Source: Streptomyces sp. Sge12 (GTDB lineage: Bacteria; Actinomycetota; Actinomycetes; Streptomycetales; Streptomycetaceae). Taken from it: a stretch of DNA of 64,000 nt. The DNA is taken from the NCBI RefSeq assembly GCF_002080455.1, contig NZ_CP020555.1:4996501-5060500 (forward strand), written 5' to 3'. A program made the position numbers and the translations under genes. Under the pieces are notes generated by a model. It made no database searches. It was not told the DNA's origin and saw only the letters and a program-made list of their open reading frames with translations. Position 1 is the first letter of the stretch. Every line of letters begins with the position of its first letter. Positions 16,181 through 24,603 of the stretch are shown here, piece after piece.

Positions 16181-17704
16181 GTGTCCCCTGCCCTGCCCGG
16201 ACGTCGTGCCATCGCCGCGACCGCCGTCACCTCCGCCCTGATCGCCGCCACGGTCGCGGCCACCCCGGCCGGCGCCGCCGACGCGGCCGCCAACACCGAC
16301 AAGGTCCTCGTCATCGGCATCGACGGCGCGGTCCTGGACCGCGTCAAGGCCGCCGACGCACCGCACCTGAACGGCCTGATGGCCCAGGGTCTGACCGCCC
16401 GCAGCACCCTCTACGCGAGCCCCATGGCTGCCACCTCCTCGGGCCCCGGCTGGTCCACCATCGCCACCGGAGCCTGGCCCGACAAGCACGGGGTGAAGGA
16501 CAACTCCTTCACCGGCAAGAACTACACGGCCTACCCGGACTTCCTGACCCGCATCGAGAACGCCAAGCCGGCGCTCAACACGTATGCGGCCGCCGACTGG
16601 GAGCCCATCACCTCCACCGACCAGAACGGCCCGATCTTCTCCCCGAAGGTGGACAAGCGCCTCTCCCTCAAGGGCGACCGCGACGGCTACCGCAACGAGG
16701 ACCCGAAGATCGCCGCCGCGGCCGCCGCCGAGCTGCGCGACCAGAACCCGGACGCCGCCTTCGTCTACCTCGGCGAGATCGACGCGGCCGGCCACTCCTA
16801 CGGCGCGGCCAGCCAGCAGTACCTCGACACCATCGCCCGCGTGGACACCCTGGTCGGCCAGCTCCTCACCGCCGTCCAGAACCGCCCGACGTACGCCCAG
16901 GAGAACTGGAAGGTCCTGGTCACCACCGACCACGGCCACACCAACTCCGGTGGCCACGGCGGCTCCACCATCCAGGAGCGCGGCACCTTCGTCATCGCCC
17001 GGGGCGCGGGCATCCCGGCCGGTTCGGTACGCGACGACGTGAAGCTGGTCGACGTCGCCGCGACGGCCCTCGCCCAGGTCGGCGTCGGCGCCCCCGGCAT
17101 CGACGGCACCCCGCTGAACGCCCCCGACTCCGACCCCTTCGACACCCTGCGGCCGAACCTCCAGGCCCGGGTGGACGAGACGGGCATCCCGGCCGGGGTG
17201 AAGGGCTTCACGCACACCCCGCCCGCCGGCTGGTCCGTCGACAACTCGAAGATGGGCACCGGCGGGGTCGCCGAGTGGGCCGGCTGGGCCTTCGCGACCG
17301 ACGAGTTCTGGAGCCAGTCGCAGCGCGACCAGTGGCGCGAGCTGAACGTCCGCTCCCGTGACGTCTTCGCCGTCGCCGACTCCGACGAGTGGGACGACAA
17401 GAGCCACACCGGCACCTTCGACTCCACCCTGATCACCCCCAAGTGGGCGGTCACCGGCGGCAGCACCCGCAATCTGACCTTCCGGACGCACTACCGCCAG
17501 GAGGCCGGCCAGACCGCCCAGGTCCTGGTCTCCTACAACGGGGCCGCCCCGACCGTGGTGAAGTCCTACACGGCCGACGCCGTCGCCAGGTCCGAGTCCA
17601 TCGCCCTCCAGGTCCCGGCCGGCGCCACCGACGTCCAGGTCCGCTTCCGCTACAGCGGCAACAACAACTGGTACTGGACCGTCGACGACGTCCGTCTGGG
17701 CTGA
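16181..17704 (+). CDS. secreted alkaline phosphatase-superfamily phosphodiesterase/phosphatase
   Basis: This 507-residue protein starts with GTG at 16181 behind GGAGGAG. It has a signal peptide (about 1-38, ending TPAGAADA). Metal and nucleophile motifs of the nucleotide pyrophosphatase/phosphodiesterase branch are present: VLVIGIDGAVLD, ATSSGPGWSTIATG (nucleophile region), GEIDAAGHSYG and VTTDHGHTNSGGHGG. The C-terminal 150 residues form a separate beta-rich module (WAVTGGSTRNLTFRTHYRQE, VRFRYSGNNNWYWTVDDVRL) that resembles carbohydrate-binding or jelly-roll domains. It could release phosphate or phosphonate from extracellular esters for the importer upstream. Confidence 0.88.
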   Translation: MSPALPGRRAIAATAVTSALIAATVAATPAGAADAAANTDKVLVIGIDGAVLDRVKAADAPHLNGLMAQGLTARSTLYASPMAATSSGPGWSTIATGAWPDKHGVKDNSFTGKNYTAYPDFLTRIENAKPALNTYAAADWEPITSTDQNGPIFSPKVDKRLSLKGDRDGYRNEDPKIAAAAAAELRDQNPDAAFVYLGEIDAAGHSYGAASQQYLDTIARVDTLVGQLLTAVQNRPTYAQENWKVLVTTDHGHTNSGGHGGSTIQERGTFVIARGAGIPAGSVRDDVKLVDVAATALAQVGVGAPGIDGTPLNAPDSDPFDTLRPNLQARVDETGIPAGVKGFTHTPPAGWSVDNSKMGTGGVAEWAGWAFATDEFWSQSQRDQWRELNVRSRDVFAVADSDEWDDKSHTGTFDSTLITPKWAVTGGSTRNLTFRTHYRQEAGQTAQVLVSYNGAAPTVVKSYTADAVARSESIALQVPAGATDVQVRFRYSGNNNWYWTVDDVRLG

Positions 17705-17847
17705 TCCGGCTGATCCTCCGGTCCGATCTCTCGGGGGCCGGTGCCTCCTCGGGTCCGGGCTGTGGACGTCCCTGCCGTCCACGGCCCGGCCCCGATAGGG
17801 TGGTAGAGACCAGATGTCGCAGGTCACCGAGAGCGGAGAACAGTCCA

Positions 17848-18627
17848 GTGGCAGAGCGCAAGCCGATCGAATCCTGGCTCACCGACATGGACGGGGTCCT
17901 CATCCACGAGGGCACCCCGATCCCCGGCGCCGATGCCTTCATCAAGCGGCTGCGCGAGTCCGGCAAGCCCTTCCTGGTGCTGACCAACAACTCGATCTAC
18001 ACCCCCCGCGACCTCCAGGCCCGGCTGCACCGCATGGGCCTCGACGTTCCCGTCGAGAACATCTGGACCTCGGCGCTGGCCACCGCCAAGTTCCTCGACG
18101 ACCAGCGCCCCGGCGGCACGGCGTACGTCATCGGCGAGGCCGGGCTGACCACCGCCCTGCACGACATCGGTTACATCCTGACCGACCACGAGCCCGACTA
18201 CGTGGTCCTGGGTGAGACCCGGACGTACAGCTTCGAGGCGATGACCAAGGCGGTCCGCCTGATCAACGCGGGCGCGCGCTTCATCTGCACCAACCCCGAC
18301 GAGACCGGCCCCTCCACCGAGGGCCCGCTCCCGGCCACCGGCGCCGTCGCCGCGCTGATCACCAAGGCGACCGGCAAGAAGCCGTACTTCGCCGGCAAGC
18401 CGAACCCGCTGATGATGCGTACCGGCCTGAACGCCATCGGCGCGCACTCGGAGACCAGCGCGATGATCGGCGACCGGATGGACACGGACGTGCTGGCCGG
18501 TCTGGAGGCGGGCATGCAGACCTTCCTCGTCCTCACCGGGCTGACCACCGAGCGGGACACCGAGAAGTTCCCCTTCCGCCCGACCAAGACGGTCGCCTCG
18601 ATCGCGGACCTGGTCGACCTGGTCTGA
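17848..18627 (+). CDS. HAD-IIA family phosphatase (NagD/PNPase-like)
   Basis: This 259-residue protein starts with GTG at 17848 behind GGAGA. The HAD motifs are ESWLTDMDGVLIHEG (nucleophile Asp near residue 12), VLTNNSIYTPRDL (motif II) and AMIGDRMDTDVLAGLEAGMQ (motif IV); FAGKPNPLMMR supplies the Lys of motif III. The IIA cap lies in between, with FICTNPDETGPSTEG. Relatives include NagD, which hydrolyses nucleotide monophosphates, and 4-nitrophenylphosphatases. It has its own leader after the phosphatase gene. A housekeeping role in clearing sugar or nucleotide phosphates is likely. Confidence 0.9.
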   Translation: MAERKPIESWLTDMDGVLIHEGTPIPGADAFIKRLRESGKPFLVLTNNSIYTPRDLQARLHRMGLDVPVENIWTSALATAKFLDDQRPGGTAYVIGEAGLTTALHDIGYILTDHEPDYVVLGETRTYSFEAMTKAVRLINAGARFICTNPDETGPSTEGPLPATGAVAALITKATGKKPYFAGKPNPLMMRTGLNAIGAHSETSAMIGDRMDTDVLAGLEAGMQTFLVLTGLTTERDTEKFPFRPTKTVASIADLVDLV

Positions 18628-18755
18628 CGCGGATCCCGGACGGCGTACGGCCGAACGGGCGTACCGCGTTTGGGGTGTACGGCCGACACGTACGGCGCCG
18701 CTCCGGATGCGCGGCGGCGCGCCGCGCGTGAATCTCCTTGTCGAGGAGGTTCACC

Positions 18756-19352
18756 ATGCGCAGTGTTCCGATCGCTGTCCGCGCCACCGCGATGGCCGCC
18801 ACTCTGGCGGCGTTCTCGGTGGTGACCGCGCCGACCGCCCTGGCGGGCGAGGAGGATCGCGGTGGCCGCGGCGACCGCGGCAGCATCTCGGTCGACCCGA
18901 ATCCGGCTCACCCCGGAGCGCAGGTCAAGCTGCGCGTCCAGGGCTGCGACGGCACCCGCGGAGCGGCCAAGTCCGCCGCCTTCGTGTCCGACGTCGACCT
19001 CTACGGACGGGACGGCGGCCGCAGCCCGCTGTACGGCGAGGGGACGATCAGCTCGCACGTCTCGCCCGGCTGGCACTCCGTCCGGGTGATGTGCGACGGG
19101 CACGAGAAGATCAGCGGCTCGATCCAGATCTCCCAGTACCGCCCCTCCCACCACCCCAGTCCCGTCTGGCCGGTCCACGCGGGAGGCGGCGGCATGGCCG
19201 CCGAGCTCGCGGCCGACACGGCCAAGAAGGACCACGGCAGTGACGGTCCGGGGCTGCCGCACACGCTGATCGGCGCCATCCTCGCCGCCGTGGCCACCCT
19301 GGCCGTCGCGGGCCGGGCGCTCACGCTGCGCCGCCGCCGCAGCGGTGAGTGA
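18756..19352 (+). CDS. secreted membrane-anchored surface protein, probable sortase F substrate
   Basis: This 198-residue protein starts at ATG 18756 behind GAGGAGGT. It has a signal peptide (about 1-30, VVTAPTALAG then EEDRGG), a charged linker, and a beta-rich domain with two Cys (VQGCDG, VMCDGH) that could form a disulphide. The tail reads GPGLPHT, then a hydrophobic helix (LIGAILAAVATLAVAGRALT) and RRRR. That is the layout of a sorting signal, but LPHT is followed by L-I-G rather than G. The class F sortase gene overlaps its stop by 4 bases, so the two are probably partners. Confidence 0.8.
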   Translation: MRSVPIAVRATAMAATLAAFSVVTAPTALAGEEDRGGRGDRGSISVDPNPAHPGAQVKLRVQGCDGTRGAAKSAAFVSDVDLYGRDGGRSPLYGEGTISSHVSPGWHSVRVMCDGHEKISGSIQISQYRPSHHPSPVWPVHAGGGGMAAELAADTAKKDHGSDGPGLPHTLIGAILAAVATLAVAGRALTLRRRRSGE

Positions 19353-20026
19353 GGACGGTGAGCGAGGACAAGGCCTCCGCGGGCGGCCGGCTGCTGACCT
19401 TCGCCGCCTGGGCGGTGCTGGTCCTCGGCCTGTGGCTGTGGGGCCGCCAGCTCACTGTCGCGCCGGCCCCGACCGCGGGCCAGGCGGGCGGCACGGTGGG
19501 TCCGGGGCTGCCGGCCGCGCACGCCCCGCTCGCCGCGTCCCTGCCGCAGCGCGTCGACCTGCCCTCCATAGGCATCCAGGCCCCGGTGATCTCCCGGGAC
19601 CTGGACAAGGACGGCGCGATCGAGCCGCCCCCGTACGACCAGCCGGGCACGGTGGGCTGGTGGGGCCGGGGCACCCGGCCGGGGGCGGCCGGGACGGCGC
19701 TCATGGTGGGGCATGTGGACACGCGTTCGAAGCCGGCGGTGTTCTACGGCCTGAGCTCGGCGCAGCCGGGCGACAAGGTACGGGTGGTGCGGGCGGACGG
19801 TTCGGTCGCCGAGTTCACGATCGAGGACGTACGGGTCTACGAGCGCGCCGCCTTCGACCCGCACAAGGCCTACGGCCAGCGGGTGCGCGGCCGCGCCGAG
19901 CTGCGGCTGGTGACCTGCGGGGGCTCGTACGACAAGGTGGCCAAGGAGTACACGGCGAACGTGGTGGTCTCCGCCTATCTGACGGGCGTCGGAGCCCGCC
20001 CGGGCACGCCGGGCACCGCGGCCTGA
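19349..20026 (+). CDS. class F sortase
   Basis: This 225-residue membrane protein has a signal-anchor at about residues 15-33 (LTFAAWAVLVLGLWLWG) and a sortase domain from about residue 60. The catalytic residues are visible: His in ALMVGHVDTRSKPAVFYGL, Cys in LRLVTCGGSYD and Arg close by (VRGRAELR before it). The GHVDT and LVTCGG patterns are those of actinobacterial class F enzymes. GTG 19349 gives a GTGA overlap with the substrate-like gene; a GTG at 19358 is an alternative. It is predicted to attach partner proteins to the cell surface. Confidence 0.9.
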   Translation: MRTVSEDKASAGGRLLTFAAWAVLVLGLWLWGRQLTVAPAPTAGQAGGTVGPGLPAAHAPLAASLPQRVDLPSIGIQAPVISRDLDKDGAIEPPPYDQPGTVGWWGRGTRPGAAGTALMVGHVDTRSKPAVFYGLSSAQPGDKVRVVRADGSVAEFTIEDVRVYERAAFDPHKAYGQRVRGRAELRLVTCGGSYDKVAKEYTANVVVSAYLTGVGARPGTPGTAA

Positions 20027-20073
20027 CCGCGCAGCACAGCACGAGGCGCAACACGAACGCAGGACGACACGAA

Positions 20074-20107
20074 GAAGCCCCTCGCAGCTTTCGCTGTGAG
20101 GGGCTTC
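20074..20107. terminator. bidirectional terminator between sortase F and tRNA-Lys genes
   Basis: GAAGCCCCTC and GAGGGGCTTC form a perfect 10-bp stem, extended inward by CAGC/GCTG around a TTTC loop. It sits after the sortase stop at 20026 and, on the minus strand, just after the tRNA 3' end, so it can end transcription from both sides. Confidence 0.85.
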
Positions 20108-20116
20108 TTCCGTCTG

Positions 20117-20190
20117 TGCGCCGCCAGGGACTCGAACCCCGGACCCGCTGATTAAGAGTCAGCTGCTCTAACCAACTGAGCTAGCGGCGC
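20117..20190 (-). tRNA. tRNA-Lys(CTT), copy 1
   Basis: On the minus strand the gene begins GCGCCGCTAGCTCAGTTGGT and ends TCCCTGGCGGCGCA, with no encoded CCA. The acceptor stem is GCGCCGC/GCGGCGC, and the TTC arm reads GGTTCGAGTCC. The anticodon loop around CTCTTAA gives CTT, which reads AAG for lysine. The same 74-base sequence occurs at 26404 and 40649. A TAGAGT element lies just upstream, and the leader before the gene ends in CTGTCAGCAA, shared with copy 3. Confidence 0.97.
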
Positions 20191-20384
20191 TTGCTGACAG
20201 AGAAAACTCTACCCCACGTCCGGGGGTGTCCGTGACCAGCCACGCCCGCCTTGTCCGATTAACCCATGTTTGACGGGTTTATCGTGCACGATATGTCTGC
20301 GCGTGCCGCATCTGATGCCTTATCAGGTGCGGCTTCCGCCGACCAGTGGACGAGTGGGATGAGCAGGGGAGTGGACGGAACCGC

Positions 20385-21755
20385 ATGACGATGCAGCCTC
20401 CGACGACGCATGTGCAGATGCCGATGCCCGGTTTCGAGGAGTACGAGCCCGCGGGCGACTGTGCGTGCCGGGGCTGCGCCCAGCGCCGCCGCGCCCTCGC
20501 CCGCGCGCGGGCCATACCGCTCCGGGACGGGGGGCACCCGGCCGCACGCGGCGCCCGCCGGGCGCTGGTGCTGGCCACCGCCGCGGGAGTGGTCCTCGGC
20601 GGCACGAGCGCGACCGCGGTGGCCGTGACCACGCCGGCGCCGGGGCCGGTGGCCCTGGACGACCCCGGTTCCCCGCAGGGCGGGCGGACCCCGCTGCACG
20701 GCCCGAAGGGCGGCCCGGTCGGGAAGCCCGGCGCTCCGGCCAAGCCGGGCGCCGTGCGGCGGATCGACCGCGCGACGATCATCAACCGGGCGAAGCTGTG
20801 GCTGGACGCCAAGGTCCCGTACAGCATGTCCGAGTACTGGACGGACGGATACCGGCAGGACTGCTCGGGCTACGTCTCCATGGTCTGGAACCTCGGTACG
20901 AACGAGTGGACCGGCAGCCTCGACAAATTCGCCACCAAGATCACCAAGGATGAGCTGCTGCCGGGGGACATGCTGCTCTTCCACAATCCGGCGGACCCGA
21001 ACAACGGCTCGCACGTGGTCATCTTCGGCGGCTGGGTCGACGAGACGCACACGCACTACGTCGCCTACGAGCAGACGCGCCCGACCACGCGGAAGCTGGC
21101 CACGCCCTACGGGTACTGGAGCAACGCGACGAAGTACGTCCCGTACCGGTTCAACGGGGTGCCGGGCGGGATCCTGCCGGACACCCCCGCCGATCCGCCC
21201 GCGGGCCCCAAGCCGGGGGACGTGAAGGCCTTCCCGGGCGCGGGCAAGTTCGGCCCCGGCGCCACCAACGACCACGTGGCCCAGCTCGGCCGCATGCTGA
21301 TCGAGCGCGGCGCCTACCGCTTCTACCCCAAGGGGGTGGCGGACCGGACGTGGAGCGACCACGACAAGCTCGCCACCGCCGCCTTCCAGCGCGCGCAGGG
21401 CTGGTCGGGCGCCGAGGCCGACGGGATTCCGGGCGCTCACACCTGGCGGCTGCTGGTCGACAAGCAGGGCAAGAACATCCCGCCGACGGTGGCGGGCGCG
21501 CCGGGGCCGGGTGGCGTACGGGCCTACCCGGGCGCCTCGGTGTTCCGCCCGGGCAGGCCGAGCGAGGCCATCAGGGCCCTCGGCCTCCAGCTGGTGAAGA
21601 AGGGCTTCGGCAAGTACTACACATCCGGTCCGGGCCCGCTCTGGAGCGAGGCCGACCGCCGCAACGTCGAGGCCTTCCAGCGTGCGCAGGGCTGGACCGG
21701 GGCCTCGGCCAACGGCTACCCGGGCCCGGAAACCTGGCGCCGGCTGTTCGCATGA
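20385..21755 (+). CDS. NlpC/P60-like hydrolase with two peptidoglycan-binding domains
   Basis: This 456-residue protein starts at ATG 20385. It has a cytoplasmic-type N-terminus with CACRGCAQRRR, a membrane segment near residues 60-80 (ALVLATAAGVVLGGTSATAV) and an NlpC/P60-like domain at about 130-265. The nucleophile is in QDCSGYVSMVWNL and the His in GSHVVIFGGW. Two repeated C-terminal modules follow (AFQRAQGWSGAEADGIPG and AFQRAQGWTGASANGYPG), of the peptidoglycan_binding/SPBc2 type. It probably trims or remodels cell-wall peptides from the outside. The downstream SPFH gene starts 12 bases after its stop. Confidence 0.88.
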   Translation: MTMQPPTTHVQMPMPGFEEYEPAGDCACRGCAQRRRALARARAIPLRDGGHPAARGARRALVLATAAGVVLGGTSATAVAVTTPAPGPVALDDPGSPQGGRTPLHGPKGGPVGKPGAPAKPGAVRRIDRATIINRAKLWLDAKVPYSMSEYWTDGYRQDCSGYVSMVWNLGTNEWTGSLDKFATKITKDELLPGDMLLFHNPADPNNGSHVVIFGGWVDETHTHYVAYEQTRPTTRKLATPYGYWSNATKYVPYRFNGVPGGILPDTPADPPAGPKPGDVKAFPGAGKFGPGATNDHVAQLGRMLIERGAYRFYPKGVADRTWSDHDKLATAAFQRAQGWSGAEADGIPGAHTWRLLVDKQGKNIPPTVAGAPGPGGVRAYPGASVFRPGRPSEAIRALGLQLVKKGFGKYYTSGPGPLWSEADRRNVEAFQRAQGWTGASANGYPGPETWRRLFA

Positions 21756-21766
21756 CGGAGGTAACG

Positions 21767-23770
21767 ATGTTCCCCACGCGCACCACCTCGACCACGGGCA
21801 CCCTCCGAGTGCCGCCGCTGGCCTCCCCGGTGGCGGTTTGGGCGGCGGACCCCGCCCCCGCCCCCGCCGCGGTGCCGGTGCCCGCAGCCGCGCCCGAACC
21901 GACGCCCGCACCCGCAGCCCACCCTGTGTACGCCGCCGCGCCCACCCACACGGCGGTGGCCGTGGCCGTGGCCGCGCCGCGCGAGGCGGTCGAGCCGGGC
22001 CCGCCGCCGGCCATGGTGAGCAGCCCCGCCATGACGGAGCAGAATCCCTTCGGCCGGTCCGCGGCGGATCTGCCGCAGGGGTGGGAGGTGCCGGCGGCCC
22101 GGGCCCACCCGTACGACGAGGGGGACCAGGGCGCCGACCCGTCGGCCGCCGCAGCGGGCCTGGACATCCCGCACCCGCAGGACGAGGAGGCCCACGCCGG
22201 GGTCGCCACCCTGCGCCTACGGGCCGCCGAGCCGACGCCGCCGGCGGACCCCGAATCCGACCCCGCACCCGCTCCCGCGGCAACCGCGCCCGCACCCGCA
22301 CACGCTCCCGAGTCGGCGCCCGAGCCGGTGCCCGCGCCCGAACCGGCGGCAGCCTCTCCCTCTCCCGCTCCCGAGGCCGAGCCCGCACACGCACACGCGC
22401 CCGCTTTCTCTTCCGCTCCCGCACCCGCACTCGCGCCCGAGGTCGAGCCCGCACAGGCACACGCGTCCGCACCCGCCTTCGCACCCGCGCCCGCGCCCGC
22501 GCCTGCTCCTGTGCCCGCACCCGAGCGACCCGCACCCGCACCGGCGGCAGCCGCACCCGCGCCGGCGCCCGCGCCCGAGCGGCCCGCTCCCGGAGCGCCG
22601 GTCGCGGCGCATCCGCACTCCGGGATTCCCGGCCCCGGGCCGGTAGAGATCGTCGCCCGGGCCGTGGCCCGCGGCCTGGGCGAGGCCGAGGCCGCGCCGG
22701 ACCTCCCGCTCCCCTCGGCCCACCGGGGCGCCTCGGCCGTCGAGGTGCCGGTGCACCTCCCGTTCCGCAGCACGCAGCAGCTCCCGGTGGTGCCCGCGCC
22801 CACGCCCGAGCGGCCCGCGCCCGCCCGGTCCACCGCCCGGGCCCCCCGCCCCGCCCCCGGTCGCCGCGTCCCCCGCGGTGACGACCGGCTCCGGGAGCAC
22901 CGCGGCCCGGTGCTGCCGGGCTGGGTCGGCGTGTCCGTCGGCGGGCTCGCGCTCGCCGGCTGTGTGGCCGTGCTCTGGCGGGCCGGTGTCGTCCCCGCCC
23001 CCTTCGTGGCGGCCTTCGGCGCGGCCCCCCGGGTCTACCACGGCCTGCGCGCCACCCACTGGCCCCCGCTGGCCTTCCTCGGCATCGTCGCCCTCGTGGC
23101 GCTCGGCGGCCTCGGCCGGGCCCGTACCGGGCACGCCTGGGTGCTCACCCTCTTCGGCCGGTACCGCGGCACGGTCCGCCGTACCGGCCTGACCTGGGTG
23201 AGTCCGCTCCTGCTGCGCCGCCGGGTCGATGTACGCCTGCGGCACTGGCGCAGCGATCCCATGCCCGCCGTGGATTCGGGCGGCCTCGCCCTCCAGGTCG
23301 TCGTCCAGGTCGTCTGGCAGGTCAGGGACACCGCCCGGGCCACCCTCGCCGTCGAGGACCACACGGAGTACCTCGCCGAGCAGGTCGAGTCGGCGATGGC
23401 CCGCGTGCTCTCGCAGCTGCCCGCCGACGCCTTCCACGAGGACGCCCCGACCCTGCGTGACGCCGAGGCCGTCGGTGACGCGCTGACCCGGATGCTGGCG
23501 GCCGAGACCGAGGCCGTCGGGATCGAGGTCTTCTCGGCCCAGCCGACCCGGATCGAGTACGCGGCCGAGGTGGCCGAGGCCATGCGCCGCCGCCGGGTCG
23601 CGGCGATCGACGCCAAGCACCGGGACACCGTGCTCACCTCGGTCGTGGACGCCGTGGACGACACCGTCCACCGGCTGACCTCGCGCGGACTGGTGGAGCT
23701 CGACGACTACGAGCGCAAGGCGCTGGTGAAGGACCTCACGGTCGCCTTCTACACGGGCCGCTCCGAGTAG
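21767..23770 (+). CDS. SPFH/Band-7 family membrane protein with long Pro/Ala-rich region
   Basis: This 667-residue protein starts at ATG 21767, with GGAGGT four bases upstream; ATG 21752 is an alternative. The first 350 residues or so are dominated by Pro-Ala-x runs (PAPAPAPVPAPERPAP) and are probably unfolded. Two membrane helices follow (VLPGWVGVSVGGLALAGCVA and WPPLAFLGIVALVALGGLG). The last 230 residues carry an SPFH core: TGHAWVLTLFGRYRGTVRRT, LQVVVQVVWQVRDTARATLA, and the helical ALTRMLAAETEAVGIEVFSA. SPFH proteins form ring scaffolds that order membrane microdomains. Which proteins it organises is unknown. Confidence 0.85.
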   Translation: MFPTRTTSTTGTLRVPPLASPVAVWAADPAPAPAAVPVPAAAPEPTPAPAAHPVYAAAPTHTAVAVAVAAPREAVEPGPPPAMVSSPAMTEQNPFGRSAADLPQGWEVPAARAHPYDEGDQGADPSAAAAGLDIPHPQDEEAHAGVATLRLRAAEPTPPADPESDPAPAPAATAPAPAHAPESAPEPVPAPEPAAASPSPAPEAEPAHAHAPAFSSAPAPALAPEVEPAQAHASAPAFAPAPAPAPAPVPAPERPAPAPAAAAPAPAPAPERPAPGAPVAAHPHSGIPGPGPVEIVARAVARGLGEAEAAPDLPLPSAHRGASAVEVPVHLPFRSTQQLPVVPAPTPERPAPARSTARAPRPAPGRRVPRGDDRLREHRGPVLPGWVGVSVGGLALAGCVAVLWRAGVVPAPFVAAFGAAPRVYHGLRATHWPPLAFLGIVALVALGGLGRARTGHAWVLTLFGRYRGTVRRTGLTWVSPLLLRRRVDVRLRHWRSDPMPAVDSGGLALQVVVQVVWQVRDTARATLAVEDHTEYLAEQVESAMARVLSQLPADAFHEDAPTLRDAEAVGDALTRMLAAETEAVGIEVFSAQPTRIEYAAEVAEAMRRRRVAAIDAKHRDTVLTSVVDAVDDTVHRLTSRGLVELDDYERKALVKDLTVAFYTGRSE

Positions 23771-23968
23771 GAGGGCGACCGGGGGAGTCCGCAGGGGGCC
23801 GGGGGGAGATTCAGCGGTACGGGAGCGGGTGGCCGGAATTTACCGGACCACCCGTTTTCCCATTGGTATGGACATGGCCAACTCTCGTCAATAATCTGGA
23901 ACTTGGTCTAGACCTAATCCCCACGCGAGCGCGCTCTCACCGAACTCCCCCCACGTTCAAGGAGCATC
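23771..23968. promoter_or_regulatory. regulatory gap with DasR-type dre site before the LPMO gene
   Basis: TTGGTCTAGACCTAA at 23903-23917 contains the perfect 10-base palindrome GGTCTAGACC. It closely matches the consensus of DasR, the GntR regulator that represses chitin and GlcNAc genes until GlcN-6-P is available. TTGGTATGGACATGGCCA at about 23864 is a looser related element. The site lies 52-66 bases before the start codon, so it probably overlaps the promoter. Confidence 0.8.
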
Positions 23969-24577
23969 ATGCGTCCCATCCGCATGCCCAAACGCGCCGG
24001 CGTCGCCGCGCTCGGCCTCGGCCTCGTCGCCGGAATCACCCTCGTCAGCGCCCCCACCGCCAGCAGCCACGGCTACACCGACACCCCGATCAGCCGCCAG
24101 AAGCTCTGCGCCAACAAGACCGTCTCCGACTGCGGCGCGATCCAGTGGGAGCCGCAGAGCGTCGAGGGCTTCAAGGGCTTCCCGGCCGCCGGCCCCGCCG
24201 ACGGCAAGATATGTGCCGGCGGACTCTCCCAGTTCTCCGAGCTCGACAACCCGCGCGGTGGCGCCTGGCCCACCACCAAGGTGACCAGCGGGCAGAGCTA
24301 CGCCTTCCGGTGGCAGTTCACCGCCAACCACTCCACCACCGACTTCAAGTACTACGTCACCAAGAACGGCTGGACCGGCACCAAGGCCCTCACCCGTGCC
24401 GACCTCGAACCCCAGCCCTTCCTCACCGTCGCCTACAACGGCGCCCGCCCCGCCATGACCACCGTGCACCAGGGCGCCATGCCGAGCGGCAAGTCGGGCC
24501 GGCACCTGATCCTGGCCGTCTGGACCGTCAACGACACCCCGATGGCCTTCTACGCCTGCTCCGACGTTCAATTCTGA
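23969..24577 (+). CDS. chitin-active lytic polysaccharide monooxygenase (AA10, chitin-binding protein)
   Basis: This 202-residue secreted protein starts at ATG 23969. Its signal peptide ends ...TASS, leaving His as the first mature residue (HGYTDTPISRQKLCANK). That His and the second His in QFTANHSTTDFKYY form the copper histidine brace of AA10 enzymes. Four or more Cys (KLCANKTVSDCG, KICAGG, YACSDVQF) are placed as in CHB1/CHB-type proteins. The enzyme cuts crystalline chitin oxidatively and works with chitinases such as the one at 28960. A DasR site lies upstream, giving GlcN-6-P-linked induction. Confidence 0.95.
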   Translation: MRPIRMPKRAGVAALGLGLVAGITLVSAPTASSHGYTDTPISRQKLCANKTVSDCGAIQWEPQSVEGFKGFPAAGPADGKICAGGLSQFSELDNPRGGAWPTTKVTSGQSYAFRWQFTANHSTTDFKYYVTKNGWTGTKALTRADLEPQPFLTVAYNGARPAMTTVHQGAMPSGKSGRHLILAVWTVNDTPMAFYACSDVQF

Positions 24578-24588
24578 CGGTACGTCAG
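24574..24588. promoter_or_regulatory. inverted repeat CTGACG-GTA-CGTCAG before the acyl-CoA synthetase gene
   Basis: CTGACG (24574-24579) and CGTCAG (24583-24588) are perfect inverted arms with a 3-base spacer. They overlap the stop codon of the LPMO gene and lie 16 bases before the acyl-CoA synthetase start. The form resembles TetR-family operators in front of actinobacterial fatty-acid genes. No matching regulator is adjacent. Confidence 0.45.
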
Positions 24589-24603
24589 CTACCCTCCGGC
24601 GGC

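Noticed and set aside
20259..22833. Long minus-strand frames opposite the NlpC/P60 and SPFH genes
   Set aside because: They mirror the Pro/Ala repeats as Gly/Arg repeats and have no motifs; the plus-strand genes are clear.
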